From: Sporichthyaceae bacterium
Lineage (GTDB): Bacteria; Actinomycetota; Actinomycetes; Sporichthyales; Sporichthyaceae
Direction of reading: 5' to 3'
Length of the DNA stretch: 64,000 bases
Assembly: GCA_036269075.1 (NCBI GenBank)
Contig: DATASX010000120.1
Coordinates: 17,085 to 81,084 of the forward strand
How positions within the stretch are numbered: position 1 is the stretch's first letter; each line of letters begins with the position of its first letter. Position numbers and translations under genes: made by a program. Of this stretch, positions 24,488 to 33,621 are shown in pieces. The notes beneath the pieces were generated by a model. It made no database searches. It was not told the DNA's origin and saw nothing but the letters and a program-made list of their open reading frames with translations.

Positions 24488-25266
24488 CGCAGCCTCACCC
24501 CTCGTCTCTCCGGAACCTCACGCTGGTTTCCGATGTACAGGATGGTCAACAGCAGTCCGATCCCGAATCCCACCACGTGCGACACGTAGGCGACCCCACC
24601 GCTGGAGACCACGCTGCCGTGCGCGTACAGGGCCTGGAGCAGGAACCAGCTCCCGAGGACCAACCAGGCAGGCAGTTGCAATGGCAGGAACAGCAGGAAC
24701 GGCACCAACGCGATCACCTTGGCCTTCGGGTACAGCCACAAATAGGCACCCAACACCCCCGCGATCGCCCCGGAGGCACCGATCAGCGGGTCGGTCGAGT
24801 GGGGTTGGGTGAAGGCGAACGCGTAGGCAGACGTGTACCCGCACAAGAGGTAGAACGCGGTGAAACCGACCCGTCCGAACCGGTCCTCGACGTTGTTGCC
24901 GAAGATGAACAGGAAAAGCATGTTGCCGAGCAGGTGCAACAGGCCGCCGTGGACGAACATCGAGGTCAACGCCGACAGCGGCGGACTCTTGTGGAACTTG
25001 TAGGCCTGGCACGTGACGGTCGTGTCGCCGTCGTCGACCTGGACCGGGTTCAGCGGCAACGAGTGGTTGGTCGTCAGTTCCTTCGGGATCGCGGCCCAGT
25101 GCTGGATGTAGGCGTCCTCCTTGCAAAGGGCCGGCGCGTTCGCGGACACGCCGTCGTGGGACAGGCTGGGCCCGAAGAAGTAGACGGCGAAGTTCAGCAG
25201 GATGAGGAAATAGGTCACCACCGGTATGCGCCGCACCGGATTGCGGTCGTGAATCGGGATGACCAT
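24484..25266 (-). CDS. Rhomboid-family intramembrane serine protease
   Basis: Rhomboids cleave membrane proteins within the bilayer. The 260-residue protein has an N-terminal cytoplasmic stub, a first helix (VVTYFLILLNFAVYFFG), a large extracytoplasmic loop of about 65 residues, then the catalytic core. The core shows HLLGNMLFLFIFGNNVEDRFG (with the Asn supporting the oxyanion), LIGASGAIAGVLGAYLWLYP (GASG catalytic Ser) and VAYVSHVVGFGIG (catalytic His). Substrate unknown. It is coupled to the small Lrp-type gene downstream and divergent in position from none; the nuclease gene ends 40 bp upstream on the same strand. Confidence 0.92.
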   Translation of the reverse strand: MVIPIHDRNPVRRIPVVTYFLILLNFAVYFFGPSLSHDGVSANAPALCKEDAYIQHWAAIPKELTTNHSLPLNPVQVDDGDTTVTCQAYKFHKSPPLSALTSMFVHGGLLHLLGNMLFLFIFGNNVEDRFGRVGFTAFYLLCGYTSAYAFAFTQPHSTDPLIGASGAIAGVLGAYLWLYPKAKVIALVPFLLFLPLQLPAWLVLGSWFLLQALYAHGSVVSSGGVAYVSHVVGFGIGLLLTILYIGNQREVPERRGVRLR

Positions 25267-25305
25267 GGCTAGATCCTGCCGACCGGCACGCGATCTGTCT
25301 GGCGA

Positions 25306-27072
25306 TCATGCTCCGAAGGGGGCACTGGATGCCGCGCGGTCGCCTGCCGGTACCAGGGCGGCGCGTCCGGTTTCTGCCGCATCCAGCCACGCGCGCCACC
25401 GGCCGGCGCCGTGGACCGGGGACGCCCATTCGCCCTCGACCTGGATCAGTCGGGTGCCTGATTGCTCCAGCCAGCGCAGGATGCACTCGGTCTCCTCGGC
25501 AGTGGCCGCGGGAAGCGGACCCGCGGCCGGCCGCACGCTCGCCGCGGTGGCGCAGGCCGCCTCCACCTCGCCGAGCACCGACCGGACGTCGGCGGCAACG
25601 GCCACTGCTGCCAGCCGACCGTGCCGGATCACCGCGATGTCCCACCGGCCCTGCTCGGCCGGGCGCGCGGCGACGATCTGCGGGCAACCGGTCAGACCGG
25701 CAAGCCGCTGCATGCGGGCAGCTGTGCGGGCGAATGCGGACATCCGGTCGCGGTGCAGGGCGGCGTCCTCGTAGCGGCCGGCTGCGGCCAGCGCGTCGAT
25801 CCGGGCCCGCAACCGGGCGATCAGTTCGCGCGAGTCGCAATGCATGGCCTCGCGCACCTCGTCGGCGTGCGTCGCGTACTGCGCCGCGGACTCCCGGCCC
25901 TCGCACGGCGCGTTGCACCGGCCCATCTCGGCCAGCGCGCAGGCGGGCACGTGCTTGCGCTCCGACATCGGCTGGCGGCACTGCCGCAGCCGGAACGCCT
26001 CGTGTGCGGCGGTCATGGCCTGCTCGGCGATCCGGGTCGAACCGAACGGGCCGAGGTAGGCGCCGTTGTCGTCGCGGACCGCCCGGACCACGGAGAGCCG
26101 CGGGAAGCGTTCGTCGGTGAGCTTGAGCCACACTGCGCGTTCCGGGAAGCGCGACCGCCGGTTGTACCTGGGCTTGTGCTCGGCGATCAGGCGCAGCTCG
26201 CGGACCTGGGCCTCCAGCCGGGTCGCGCACACGATCGGCACAACCCGCTCGGCCAGGCCGACCATCTCGCCCATCCGGCGGCGGGACTCCGAGGCGGTGA
26301 AATACGAGCGGACCCGGTCGCGGATGTTCCGCGACGTGCCCACGTAGAGCACCTCGCCGCCGGCGTCCTCGAAGCGGTACACGCCCGGGGCACACGGCAG
26401 GCCCGCCGCCAGATGGCGCTTGCGACGCATCGCGGCTCGGGTGCGGGCGGAGAACATGGTCAGTTCGGTCAGCGACTGGACACCGAGGCAGCCGAGCCGT
26501 TCCAGCAGCCCGTGCAGTACGTCGACGGTGGCCTGTGCGTCGGCCAGCGCCCGGTGGTTCGGGGTGGCGGCGGAGCGGAACAGCCGGGCGAGCGTCTGCA
26601 GCTTGCAGTTGGGCACCTCGTCGCGGCTGAGCGCGTGGCGGGCCAGTTTGACGGTGTCGATCACGGTGAAGTCCGGCCAGTCGCGCCCGGTGCGTGCGCA
26701 GGCCCGCGACAGGAAGCCGACATCGAACGGTGCGTTGTGGGCCACCAGTACCGAGCCGGCGGCGAACTCCAGGAACGCCGCGAGCGCCGGCTCGACTCCG
26801 GGCGCGTCGACGACCATCGAGTCGGTGATGCCGGTGAGCACGGAGATGAACGCCGGGATCGCGGTTCCGGGGTTGACCAGGGTCTGGAACTCGCCGAGCA
26901 CGGCCCCGCCGCGCACCTTGACCGCGCCGATCTCGGTGATGCCGTCGTGCGCGCTGCTGCCGGTCGTCTCCAGGTCGACCACGACGAAAGTGACCTCGCG
27001 CAACGGCGTGCCCAGTTCGTCGAAGGTTCCCTGGATGCCGACACCAGGCGCAGGCGCCACAACCGGACTCAT
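25306..27072 (-). CDS. DEDDh 3'-5' exonuclease fused to a GIY-YIG (UvrC-like) nuclease
   Basis: This 588-residue actinobacterial fusion starts with a DnaQ-type exonuclease: VVDLETTGSS (Asp33, Glu35), VAHNAPFDVGFLSRAC, and PNHRALADAQATVDVL with the H-x4-D pair. A GIY-YIG domain follows (CAPGVYRFEDAGGEVLYVGTS, then NIRDRVRSYF), then a UvrC-like Cys-containing stretch (CNAPCEGRESAAQY) and a UVR-like helix pair. The C-terminal RNase H-like UvrC domain is absent. A role in DNA repair or processing is likely but unproven. The homologue in mycobacteria is Rv2191, also beside the bc1 genes. The ATG at 27072 was chosen; an extension to 27174 is possible. Confidence 0.87.
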   Translation of the reverse strand: MSPVVAPAPGVGIQGTFDELGTPLREVTFVVVDLETTGSSAHDGITEIGAVKVRGGAVLGEFQTLVNPGTAIPAFISVLTGITDSMVVDAPGVEPALAAFLEFAAGSVLVAHNAPFDVGFLSRACARTGRDWPDFTVIDTVKLARHALSRDEVPNCKLQTLARLFRSAATPNHRALADAQATVDVLHGLLERLGCLGVQSLTELTMFSARTRAAMRRKRHLAAGLPCAPGVYRFEDAGGEVLYVGTSRNIRDRVRSYFTASESRRRMGEMVGLAERVVPIVCATRLEAQVRELRLIAEHKPRYNRRSRFPERAVWLKLTDERFPRLSVVRAVRDDNGAYLGPFGSTRIAEQAMTAAHEAFRLRQCRQPMSERKHVPACALAEMGRCNAPCEGRESAAQYATHADEVREAMHCDSRELIARLRARIDALAAAGRYEDAALHRDRMSAFARTAARMQRLAGLTGCPQIVAARPAEQGRWDIAVIRHGRLAAVAVAADVRSVLGEVEAACATAASVRPAAGPLPAATAEETECILRWLEQSGTRLIQVEGEWASPVHGAGRWRAWLDAAETGRAALVPAGDRAASSAPFGA

Positions 27073-27293
27073 TCGCCCGCCCCGTCTCGGTGATCCCTCA
27101 TGTCTGTCGAAAGTAGGGCGGGGGACCGACAGAACCGGCGCGACGCGCGGCGGCTGTCCCGGTTCTGGTGCCACTGATTCCAGTGTTGCCGGCGAGATTT
27201 TTGTGGTGTTCGCGGAATTGTCGGAGTGACGTCGTAACGTCCGGCGCGGGATCGGAAATCGCGGTCCGGAACGGATCGGACGGAGGCTTGCGA

Positions 27294-27500
27294 ATGATCA
27301 TCGATTGCGATCGCTGCACCATGCGCGACGTGGCCTGCGCGGATTGCGTGGTCACAGTTTTGTTGGGGCCGCCGGGGGCGGCGATTCCCGGTTTCGACGA
27401 GGAGGAGAAGGCTGCGCTGGCAGTGCTTGCGGGCTGCGGCCTGGTTCCGCCGCTGCGACTCGCCGTGGCCGATACTGGTTCTCTTGGTGCTTCAGCGTGA
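27294..27500 (+). CDS. Small protein with paired CxxC motifs (zinc-knuckle-like)
   Basis: The 68-residue protein begins MIIDCDRCTMRDVACADC; the two CxxC pairs at Cys5/Cys8 and Cys15/Cys18 could bind zinc. The rest (FDEEEKAALAVLAGCGLVPPLRL) ends with a conserved-looking helix and proline turn. Similar short proteins stand at this position in Streptomyces, from memory, with no known function. The start is well supported by GGAGG seven bases upstream. A longer frame (from 27168) exists but has no ribosome site. It is divergent from the nuclease gene. Confidence 0.75.
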   Translation: MIIDCDRCTMRDVACADCVVTVLLGPPGAAIPGFDEEEKAALAVLAGCGLVPPLRLAVADTGSLGASA

Positions 27501-27613
27501 GGTGTTCATCACGGTGAGTCAGGAATGAATCGGACACGCCGGGGTGATTGCGGACGCGAAACGTTGTCCGGCCAAGCAGAGGTCAAGGTCGCGGGAAATG
27601 CCGGGGCCTGGAA

Positions 27614-27642
27614 TTGAGGCGCCCCGGAGTGCCGGCTATGGT
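27614..27642 (+). promoter_or_regulatory. Sigma-70-type promoter for the NlpC/P60 leader
   Basis: TTGAGG (27614-27619), a 17-bp spacer and TATGGT (27637-27642) make a good consensus promoter. It gives a leader of about 325 bases that contains the riboswitch. The stretch from 27501 to here holds no gene I can see. Confidence 0.65.
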
Positions 27643-27734
27643 TTAGTCGGCCTCCGCGCTTCGTCACCCGACTTGGGTGGACGCGGATGTCACCGCCAAG
27701 TTCAGGCGAACTGAGCCACACACGCGACCAAGCA

Positions 27735-27962
27735 CCACGTGCGGCCAGGAGCCCGAATCGGGAAAACGCTGTGGCACCAGATGCGCTGTGGCACCAGATC
27801 AACGGGAGAATCTGGTGCCGGAGCCGGGAACCCACCCTCTTGGGGTGAGTCGGCAGGATTACGAACCGGCCCGATTCCGCGGGTCCGACGAGTCGTGCCG
27901 TAGGGCGGTCTTCCCGTCCGAACCCGTCAGCTGACCCGGTAGGCGGTCCAAGGAACGGAGAG
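27735..27962 (+). ncRNA. c-di-AMP riboswitch (ydaO-yuaA class)
   Basis: Conserved blocks of the class appear in order: GAGCCGGGAACCCA at 27821-27834, TTGGGGTGAGTCGG at 27840-27853, TAGGGCGGTCTTCCCGTCC at 27901-27919, GAACCCGTCAGCTGACCCGG at 27920-27939, then TAGGCGG and GGAACGGAG. The 3' block is nearly identical to the actinobacterial elements in front of rpf and NlpC/P60 genes. Binding of c-di-AMP normally turns such genes off, linking wall lysis to c-di-AMP level. The 5' boundary is approximate. The 5' side contains a duplicated 17-base unit (27768-27801). Confidence 0.9.
27768..27819 (+). repeat. Duplicated hairpin arm within the riboswitch leader
   Basis: GCTGTGGCACCAGAT occurs at 27768-27782 and again at 27785-27799. 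The second copy's GGCACCAGAT (27790-27799) pairs perfectly with ATCTGGTGCC (27810-27819). The first copy (27773-27782) could pair with the same arm, so two exclusive hairpins are possible. Confidence 0.8.
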
Positions 27963-27972
27963 TTGCCCCGCC

Positions 27973-28989
27973 GTGGCTAACCACAAAGCTCCGCGACGCG
28001 CCCGATCACGGTGCGCTGTCGCGGTGAGCGTTGCACTCGCCGTGGGGCTGGTGGCTGCACCCTCCACCAGTCAGGCCGCGCACACCATCGACGTCACGCA
28101 GGCTCAGCGTGAGGTCGACGCCCTCTACCAGCAGGCTGAGCAGGCCACCGAGCGTTACGACGTCGCCCGCAACGCGATGCAGGACGCCGAGCGCGCCCTG
28201 GCCCAGGCCCAGAGCCGCGCCGGCGCGGCGCAGGGCACCGTGAGTCAGCTCCGCCGCACCGTCGGCGCGTTCGCCGCGTCGGCCTACCGCAACGGTGGCC
28301 TGGACCAGACTCTGCAGCTCGTGTTCTCCGAGGACCCATCGACGTTCCTGGACCGGATGGCCTCGCTCGACGCGCTGTCCTCCCGTGAGGCCGACGAGCT
28401 GCGCCAGGTGGTCCAGGCCCGCCAGGAGCTGTCCGCCAGCCAGGCCGCGGCCGCGCAGCAGTTGGCGATCGTCGACGCTCAGCGCCGCACGCTCGCGCTC
28501 CAGAAGGCGCTCATCGAGCAGAAGCTCCAGCAGGCGCAGGGTGTGCTCTCGCAGCTCAAGGCCGGCGACCGGGCGAAGCTGAACCGCGCCTCGCGCGACG
28601 ACGACCCCCGGGTCCTGCTCGGCGCGCTGCCGGTGCCCACCAGCGCCCAGGCCGCCGCGGTGGTCTCGTTCGCGATGGCCCACCTCGGCGACCGCTACGT
28701 GTGGGCGGCAACCGGGCCGCACGCCTGGGACTGCTCCGGGCTGGCGATGATGGCCTGGCGCGCCGGCGGCGTCTCTCTGCCGCACTCCTCCGGCGAGCAG
28801 TTCGCCTCGACCCGCAGGGTCGCCATGGCCGACCTGCAGCCCGGCGACCTGGTGTTCTTCTACAGTCCGGTCAGCCACGTCGGGATCTACATCGGCAACG
28901 GGATGATGGTCCATGCGCCGAACCCGGGGCGTCGGGTCGAGGTCAAGCCGATCGATTACCTGCCGTTCGCGGGCGCTACCCGCCCCTGA
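27973..28989 (+). CDS. NlpC/P60 peptidoglycan hydrolase with coiled-coil domain
   Basis: Exported D,L-endopeptidase, RipC-like (compare Rv2190c). The 338-residue precursor has a signal peptide (RCAVAVSVALAVGLVAAPSTSQAAH). A long coiled-coil region follows (about 40-205), of the kind activated by FtsEX or used as an autoinhibitory arm, then a C-terminal NlpC/P60 domain. Catalytic residues are visible in HAWDCSGLAMMAW (Cys), SHVGIYIGNGMMVHAPNPG (His) and the following HAP segment. The GTG start at 27973 is preceded by GGAACGGAGAG. Expression should be controlled by the c-di-AMP riboswitch in its leader. Confidence 0.94.
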   Translation: MANHKAPRRARSRCAVAVSVALAVGLVAAPSTSQAAHTIDVTQAQREVDALYQQAEQATERYDVARNAMQDAERALAQAQSRAGAAQGTVSQLRRTVGAFAASAYRNGGLDQTLQLVFSEDPSTFLDRMASLDALSSREADELRQVVQARQELSASQAAAAQQLAIVDAQRRTLALQKALIEQKLQQAQGVLSQLKAGDRAKLNRASRDDDPRVLLGALPVPTSAQAAAVVSFAMAHLGDRYVWAATGPHAWDCSGLAMMAWRAGGVSLPHSSGEQFASTRRVAMADLQPGDLVFFYSPVSHVGIYIGNGMMVHAPNPGRRVEVKPIDYLPFAGATRP

Positions 28990-29106
28990 TCGGGTGCGCC
29001 AAAACGGCCGGGGCAGCAGCGCCGCAACGTACGATTTCGGAAATGTGCTCGCGAACGCATACGAGTCGGACGCTGTCCCTGTCCGGCCGACGCGTGACCC
29101 GGATCG

Positions 29107-30444
29107 GTGGCCGCCTTGGCTGAGCAGCGCCTGACCTCGCGTCGGCGGGTCGCGCTGGGCGTCGTGCTGGCGCTGGTGTGCCTGCTCGCGACCGTGGCCG
29201 TCGCGCGCCACTCGGCCGGCCGGGCGCTGGCCTCCGGCTCGCACGCGACGTTCGACCAGGCCGCCGTCACCCGCGAAGAGGGTCGCCAGGACACCGTCGG
29301 GCAGATGCTCACCCGGCGGGCCGACGCGCTCGTCGGCAAGAACCGGGCCGGATTCCTCGACACCGTCGAGGCCACCGACCCGCAGTTCCGCGGGATGCAG
29401 AGTGCCTGGTTCGACAACCAGGCTGCCGTCCCGTTCGACAGCTGGACGTTCTCCCTCACCGACTCGGCGGCCGGGGCCGTCCCGGCGGTCGCGAAGGCAC
29501 TCGTACACAAGCTCGCGGCCGGCTCGTTCACGTCGTCGGTCGAGGTCTCCTACCGGATCACCGGCTACGACAACGCGCCCCAGCGCTACGAGAAGATCCT
29601 GGTCTTCGTCCCGGAGCACGGGCGCTGGCTGATCGCCGGCACGTTCGACCCGACCGGCCAGACCCCGCACCGGGAGCTGTGGGACGTCGGCCGGGTGCAG
29701 GTGCTCACCGCCGCGCACGGGATGGTGCTCGGCCTGGTGTCCACCGACGCGCTGCGGATGTACGCCGCCGAGATCGACCGCGAGGTCCCGCTCGTTGACG
29801 CGGTGTGGAAGCACCCGTGGTCGCACCAGGTGCTGATCGAGGTCACCCGTACCGAGGACGAGATGGCCACGCTGCTCGGCGGGGCGCCGTCGGCCTATCG
29901 ACAGCTGGCCGCGGTCACCCGGGGCGAACTGGGCACCGAGGAGGGCGCCTCGGCAGCGGACCGCATCATCGTGAACCCGAAGGCCTACGGCGAACTCTCC
30001 GACGTCGGCCGCCGGGTGATCATGGGCCACGAGATCACCCACGTCGCCGCTCGGGCCAGCACCCAGAGCTGGACGCCGCGCTGGCTGGCGGAAGGCATGG
30101 CCGACTTCGTCGGTTACCGCGACAGCGGGCTGTCCACCGACGTGATCGCCCAGGAGTTGGCCGCCGACGTGCGGCGCGGCGTCCTGCCCGACGGCCTTCC
30201 CGAGGACAGCACGTTCGCGGCCACCGACCCGGAGCTGGCCCAGGCCTACGAGATGTCCTGGCTGGCCTGCCGGATGATCGCGGAGCGCTACGGCGGCCCG
30301 GACTCTCTGGTCGCGTTCTACCGGGCTGTCGGCGCCTCCGGCGGGCTCAGCGAGCTCTCGAAGGTCTTCACCGACGTCCTCGGGGTCACCCAGGCGCAGT
30401 TCACCGCGCAGTGGCGCGGCTACGTGCGCAACGAACTGGACTGA
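29107..30444 (+). CDS. Membrane-anchored zinc metalloprotease-like protein (HEITH, peptidase MA-like)
   Basis: The 445-residue protein has one N-terminal membrane anchor (VALGVVLALVCLLATVAV) followed by an extracytoplasmic region. An NTF2-like part (about 60-200, ending HGRWLIAGTFDPTG) precedes a gluzincin-type domain with the zinc motif IMGHEITHVAA and the third-ligand helix WLAEGMADFVGYRDSG. It ends QAQFTAQWRGYVRNELD. It is probably an exported protease acting at the envelope, but no substrate can be named. The family is widespread in actinobacteria near PimB genes. The GTG start is in a short gap after the NlpC/P60 gene. M48 protease follows by 37 bp. Confidence 0.78.
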   Translation: MAALAEQRLTSRRRVALGVVLALVCLLATVAVARHSAGRALASGSHATFDQAAVTREEGRQDTVGQMLTRRADALVGKNRAGFLDTVEATDPQFRGMQSAWFDNQAAVPFDSWTFSLTDSAAGAVPAVAKALVHKLAAGSFTSSVEVSYRITGYDNAPQRYEKILVFVPEHGRWLIAGTFDPTGQTPHRELWDVGRVQVLTAAHGMVLGLVSTDALRMYAAEIDREVPLVDAVWKHPWSHQVLIEVTRTEDEMATLLGGAPSAYRQLAAVTRGELGTEEGASAADRIIVNPKAYGELSDVGRRVIMGHEITHVAARASTQSWTPRWLAEGMADFVGYRDSGLSTDVIAQELAADVRRGVLPDGLPEDSTFAATDPELAQAYEMSWLACRMIAERYGGPDSLVAFYRAVGASGGLSELSKVFTDVLGVTQAQFTAQWRGYVRNELD

Positions 30445-30481
30445 GTTCGCCCGCGGGTCGGCTGATCGAGACAATCCACCA

Positions 30482-31846
30482 GTGTTGACCGACCGACCCG
30501 TCTCCGACCCGACGACCGTCCCGCGGCGGCCCGCTGCTGTGGCGCTCGTGGTGCTCGTGATCGCCCTGGGCGTGCTGGTGGCCGTCATCACCCCGTGGCA
30601 CCCGGTGCCGCGGGCGCCCGGTGGCGCGGTCCCGGTCGACATCCATCGCGACTTCACCCCGGCCGAGATCTCCCGCGAGGTCGCCTATCACCGGTGGCTC
30701 TGGTCTGCGGTGCTGGGCGGCACGGCCGCGACCCTGGTCGTGACCCTGCTGCTCGGGTTCACCCGCGCCGGTGCCCGGGTGGCCGAGTTCGTGGCCCGCC
30801 CGTTCGGCGGGCGGCGCTGGGCTCAGCTGGTGCTGGGCACGGTCGCGATCACCGCCGCGGGGCAGTTGGCGCTGCTGCCGTTCGACATGTGGCGCGAGCA
30901 TCTGATGCGCGGCCAGGGAATCGTGATCGAGAGCTGGTCGGTCTACGCCACCGACTTCGCCACCTCGTACGCGTTCGGACTTGTCGGGACGTTGATCGGC
31001 CTGGCCGTGTTCTACGCACTGGCCCGCCGGGTCCGGCAGTGGTGGGCACTCGGGGCGGTTCTGGCGGCCGGTGCGGTGGCGGTGATCTCGTTCGCCTACC
31101 CGATCGTGGTGGCCCCGGCGTTCAACCACTTCCGTCCGATGCCGACCGGAGCGTTGCGCGACTCGCTGCTGGCGCTGGCGAAGTCCGACCACGTCGCGGT
31201 GTCCGGGGTCGAGATCGCCGACCAGTCCACGAAGTCGACGGCGATCAACGCCTACGTGGCCGGGATCGGCTCCAGCCGCCGCATCGTCGTCTACGACACG
31301 ACACTGCGGCTGCTCACCCCGGCGCAGGTGCGCTCGATCGTCGCCCATGAACTCGGGCACGCCAAGCGCAACGACGTCGCGTGGGGGACCGCCGAGGCCG
31401 CGCTGGGCGCGGGCGCCGCGATGTGCGCGTTGTTCCTGCTGCTGCGCTCCCGACGGGTGCGGCGCCGGGCTGGGATCACCGACGCGGGCGACCCGCGGTC
31501 GCTGGCGTTGGTGCTGGCGGTGCTGGCCGCGTTGGGCGCGCTCAGCACCCCCGCCGAGTTGTACCTGACCCGACGCATCGAGGCCCGCGCGGACATCCAC
31601 GCGCTCGAGCTCACCCGGGACCCGGCGACGCTGATCTCGCTTCAGCAGCTGATCTCGGTGAACAACGACGCGGACCTCGACCCGCCGTGGCCCGAGGTCT
31701 GGTTCCACGGGGACCACCCGACCGGCCCGCAGCGCATCGCGAACGCGCGGACCTGGGCCAAGGCGCACGGTGTGCCGGACACCGCCCCGGCGGGCGCGGG
31801 TTCCGCCGGCACCGCCTCGACCGACCCCACGCCCGGCCCGAGCTGA
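30482..31846 (+). CDS. M48-family membrane metalloprotease (Ste24/HtpX-like)
   Basis: M48 proteases cut misfolded membrane proteins or prenylated peptides. Of 454 residues, there are about five membrane segments (around 20-40, 78-100, 120-140, 163-185 and 195-220), a KSTAINAYVAG segment, and the zinc motif VAHELGHAKRND. The third ligand lies in TRRIEARADIHALELT. The C terminus (PEVWFHGDHPTGPQRIANARTWA) holds the conserved HP-x4-RI motif of CAAX-protease types. A Pro/Gly/Ala-rich tail ends the protein. The start is GTG. pimB follows after two bases, so the two are probably co-transcribed. Confidence 0.88.
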   Translation: MLTDRPVSDPTTVPRRPAAVALVVLVIALGVLVAVITPWHPVPRAPGGAVPVDIHRDFTPAEISREVAYHRWLWSAVLGGTAATLVVTLLLGFTRAGARVAEFVARPFGGRRWAQLVLGTVAITAAGQLALLPFDMWREHLMRGQGIVIESWSVYATDFATSYAFGLVGTLIGLAVFYALARRVRQWWALGAVLAAGAVAVISFAYPIVVAPAFNHFRPMPTGALRDSLLALAKSDHVAVSGVEIADQSTKSTAINAYVAGIGSSRRIVVYDTTLRLLTPAQVRSIVAHELGHAKRNDVAWGTAEAALGAGAAMCALFLLLRSRRVRRRAGITDAGDPRSLALVLAVLAALGALSTPAELYLTRRIEARADIHALELTRDPATLISLQQLISVNNDADLDPPWPEVWFHGDHPTGPQRIANARTWAKAHGVPDTAPAGAGSAGTASTDPTPGPS

Positions 31847-31848
31847 GG

Positions 31849-32976
31849 ATGGCCCGCACGTTGGTCGTCACCAACGACTTCCCGCCCCGGACCGGGGGCA
31901 TCCAGTCGTTCGTCGCCGCCCTGGTGGCGCGGCAGGACCCGGACACGATCGTCGTATACGCACCGGCCTGGCCGGGCGCCGCACAGTTCGACGCCGCCGC
32001 GGCCTACCCGGTGGTCCGCCACCGCGGCGCGCTGATGCTGCCGGTGCCGACGGTGGCCGGGCACGCGGCCGAGCTGGTCCGCCGGTTCGGCGCGTCCACG
32101 GTGCTGTTCGGGGCAGCGGTCCCGCTGGGACTGCTGGCGCCGGGGCTGCGGGAGGCCGGGGTGCGCCGGGCCGTCGGGCTGACCCACGGCCACGAGGCGG
32201 CCTGGGCCCAGGCGCCCGGCGCGAACCGGGTGCTGCGGCGGGTCGCGGCCGACCTGGACGTGCTGACCTATCTAGGCCCGTTCACCGGCTCCCGGATCGC
32301 CCGCGCGCTGCGCCCGGCCGACCGGGCAAAGCTGGTCCGACTGCACCCCGGGGTGGACGCGCGGCGGTTCGCACCCGGCCCGGGTGCTGCCCGGCGTGCC
32401 GCGCTCGGCCTGGCCGGCCGCCCGGTCGTGGTCTGCGTGTCCCGGCTGGTGCCCCGTAAGGGCCAGGACACGCTGATCCGGGCGCTGCCCACGGTGCGCT
32501 CGGTGGTGCCGGACGCGTGCCTGCTGGTGGTCGGCAGCGGCCCCCACGAGTGGCGCCTGCGCGAACTGGCGGCCCGGACCGGCTTGGCCGAGCATGTGCG
32601 CTTCACCGGGGGAGTCTCGGACGCCGATCTGCCCGGGTACTACGGGGCCGGCGACGTGTTCGCGATGCCCTGCCGGACCCGGCGGCGGGGCTTGGAGGTC
32701 GAGGGCCTCGGCATGGTCTTCCTGGAGGCCTCGGCCTGCGGGCTCCCGGTGGTCGCCGGCGACTCCGGCGGGGCGCCGGAGGCCGTGATCGAGGGCCGCA
32801 CCGGCACCGTCGTCGACGGTCGCTCGGTGCCGGCGGTGGCTGCGGCGGTGACGCGGCTGCTCAGCGACCCTGCGCTGGTGGCCGAACAGGGCAGCGCCGG
32901 GCGGGACTGGGTCCTGGCCGAGTGGGGCTGGGCGGCCCAGGCCGCTCGGTTGGGGGAGCTGCTCGCCGGAGCTTGA
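31849..32976 (+). CDS. pimB: GDP-mannose-dependent mannosyltransferase, PimB type
   Basis: GT4-family, GT-B fold enzyme. PimB adds the second mannose to phosphatidylinositol mannoside, an inner-membrane glycolipid of many actinobacteria. The 375-residue protein begins MARTLVVTNDFPPRTGGIQSF, has a THGHEAAWAQAPG acceptor segment, the sugar-nucleotide motif VSRLVPRKGQDTLIRAL, and the donor E-x7-E region EVEGLGMVFLEASACGLPVVAG. This matches mycobacterial PimB' (Rv2188c) closely in motif and neighbourhood. The ATG at 31849 follows GAGG. Alternative acceptors such as other envelope glycolipids cannot be excluded. Confidence 0.85.
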   Translation: MARTLVVTNDFPPRTGGIQSFVAALVARQDPDTIVVYAPAWPGAAQFDAAAAYPVVRHRGALMLPVPTVAGHAAELVRRFGASTVLFGAAVPLGLLAPGLREAGVRRAVGLTHGHEAAWAQAPGANRVLRRVAADLDVLTYLGPFTGSRIARALRPADRAKLVRLHPGVDARRFAPGPGAARRAALGLAGRPVVVCVSRLVPRKGQDTLIRALPTVRSVVPDACLLVVGSGPHEWRLRELAARTGLAEHVRFTGGVSDADLPGYYGAGDVFAMPCRTRRRGLEVEGLGMVFLEASACGLPVVAGDSGGAPEAVIEGRTGTVVDGRSVPAVAAAVTRLLSDPALVAEQGSAGRDWVLAEWGWAAQAARLGELLAGA

Positions 32977-32982
32977 GGGCCT

Positions 32983-33621
32983 CTAGCGCGGGGTGTCGGA
33001 GCTGATCAGGCCCATGTCCAGCGCGGCACGCACTGCCTGCACCCGGTTCGCGGCGCCGAGCTTCTCGTAGACCTTCGAGATGTGCGTCTTGGTCGTCGAC
33101 TCGCTGATGAACAGCTTCTTGGCGATCCCGGAGACGGCCAGCCCGTCGTAGAGCAGCTTCAGGACCTCCTTCTCGCGCGGGCTCAGGGCCGGACCCGACG
33201 GGGTCATCTTGCGCCGCATCGCGTCGGCGAGGTCGGCGGCGGAGAACGACGCAGGCGAGGCGGCCGCGTGCCGGGCGGCCGCGAGCACCTCCTCGGCCGG
33301 GGCGTCCTTGTTCACGAAGCTGGACGCGCCGGCTTCCAGCGCGCCGAACAACTGGTCGTCGCCCGCGTACATGGTGAGGATGACGATGCCCATGGTCTCG
33401 CCGGCCGCGCGGAGCTTCTTGACCGCGTCGAGGCCGTTCCCGTCGGGCAGCCGGACGTCCATGATCACGACCTCGGGACCGGTTGCCCGGATCACCGCGA
33501 GGGCCTCCGCGACCGAACTGGCCTCGCCGACCACCTCGAAGTCCGGGTCGCGCTCGAACGCCCGTCGTAGGCCGTGCCGGATCAGCTCGTGATCGTCGAC
33601 CAGAAGCACACTCGTCGTCAT
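32983..33621 (-). CDS. NarL/LuxR-family response regulator
   Basis: The 212-residue regulator has a receiver domain with acidic pair Asp9/Asp10, phosphoacceptor Asp55 (VVIMDVRLPDGNG), a conserved Thr (ILTMYAG) and Lys (FVNKDAPAEE). A LuxR-type helix-turn-helix follows (SPREKEVLKLLYDGLAVSGIAKKLFISESTTKTHISKVYEKLG). Its ATG overlaps the kinase stop (ATGA), so kinase and regulator are translated together from one transcript. Targets are not visible; the adjacent 990-residue protein may belong to the same regulon. It converges on pimB with six bases between, without a clear terminator. Confidence 0.95.
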   Translation of the reverse strand: MTTSVLLVDDHELIRHGLRRAFERDPDFEVVGEASSVAEALAVIRATGPEVVIMDVRLPDGNGLDAVKKLRAAGETMGIVILTMYAGDDQLFGALEAGASSFVNKDAPAEEVLAAARHAAASPASFSAADLADAMRRKMTPSGPALSPREKEVLKLLYDGLAVSGIAKKLFISESTTKTHISKVYEKLGAANRVQAVRAALDMGLISSDTPR

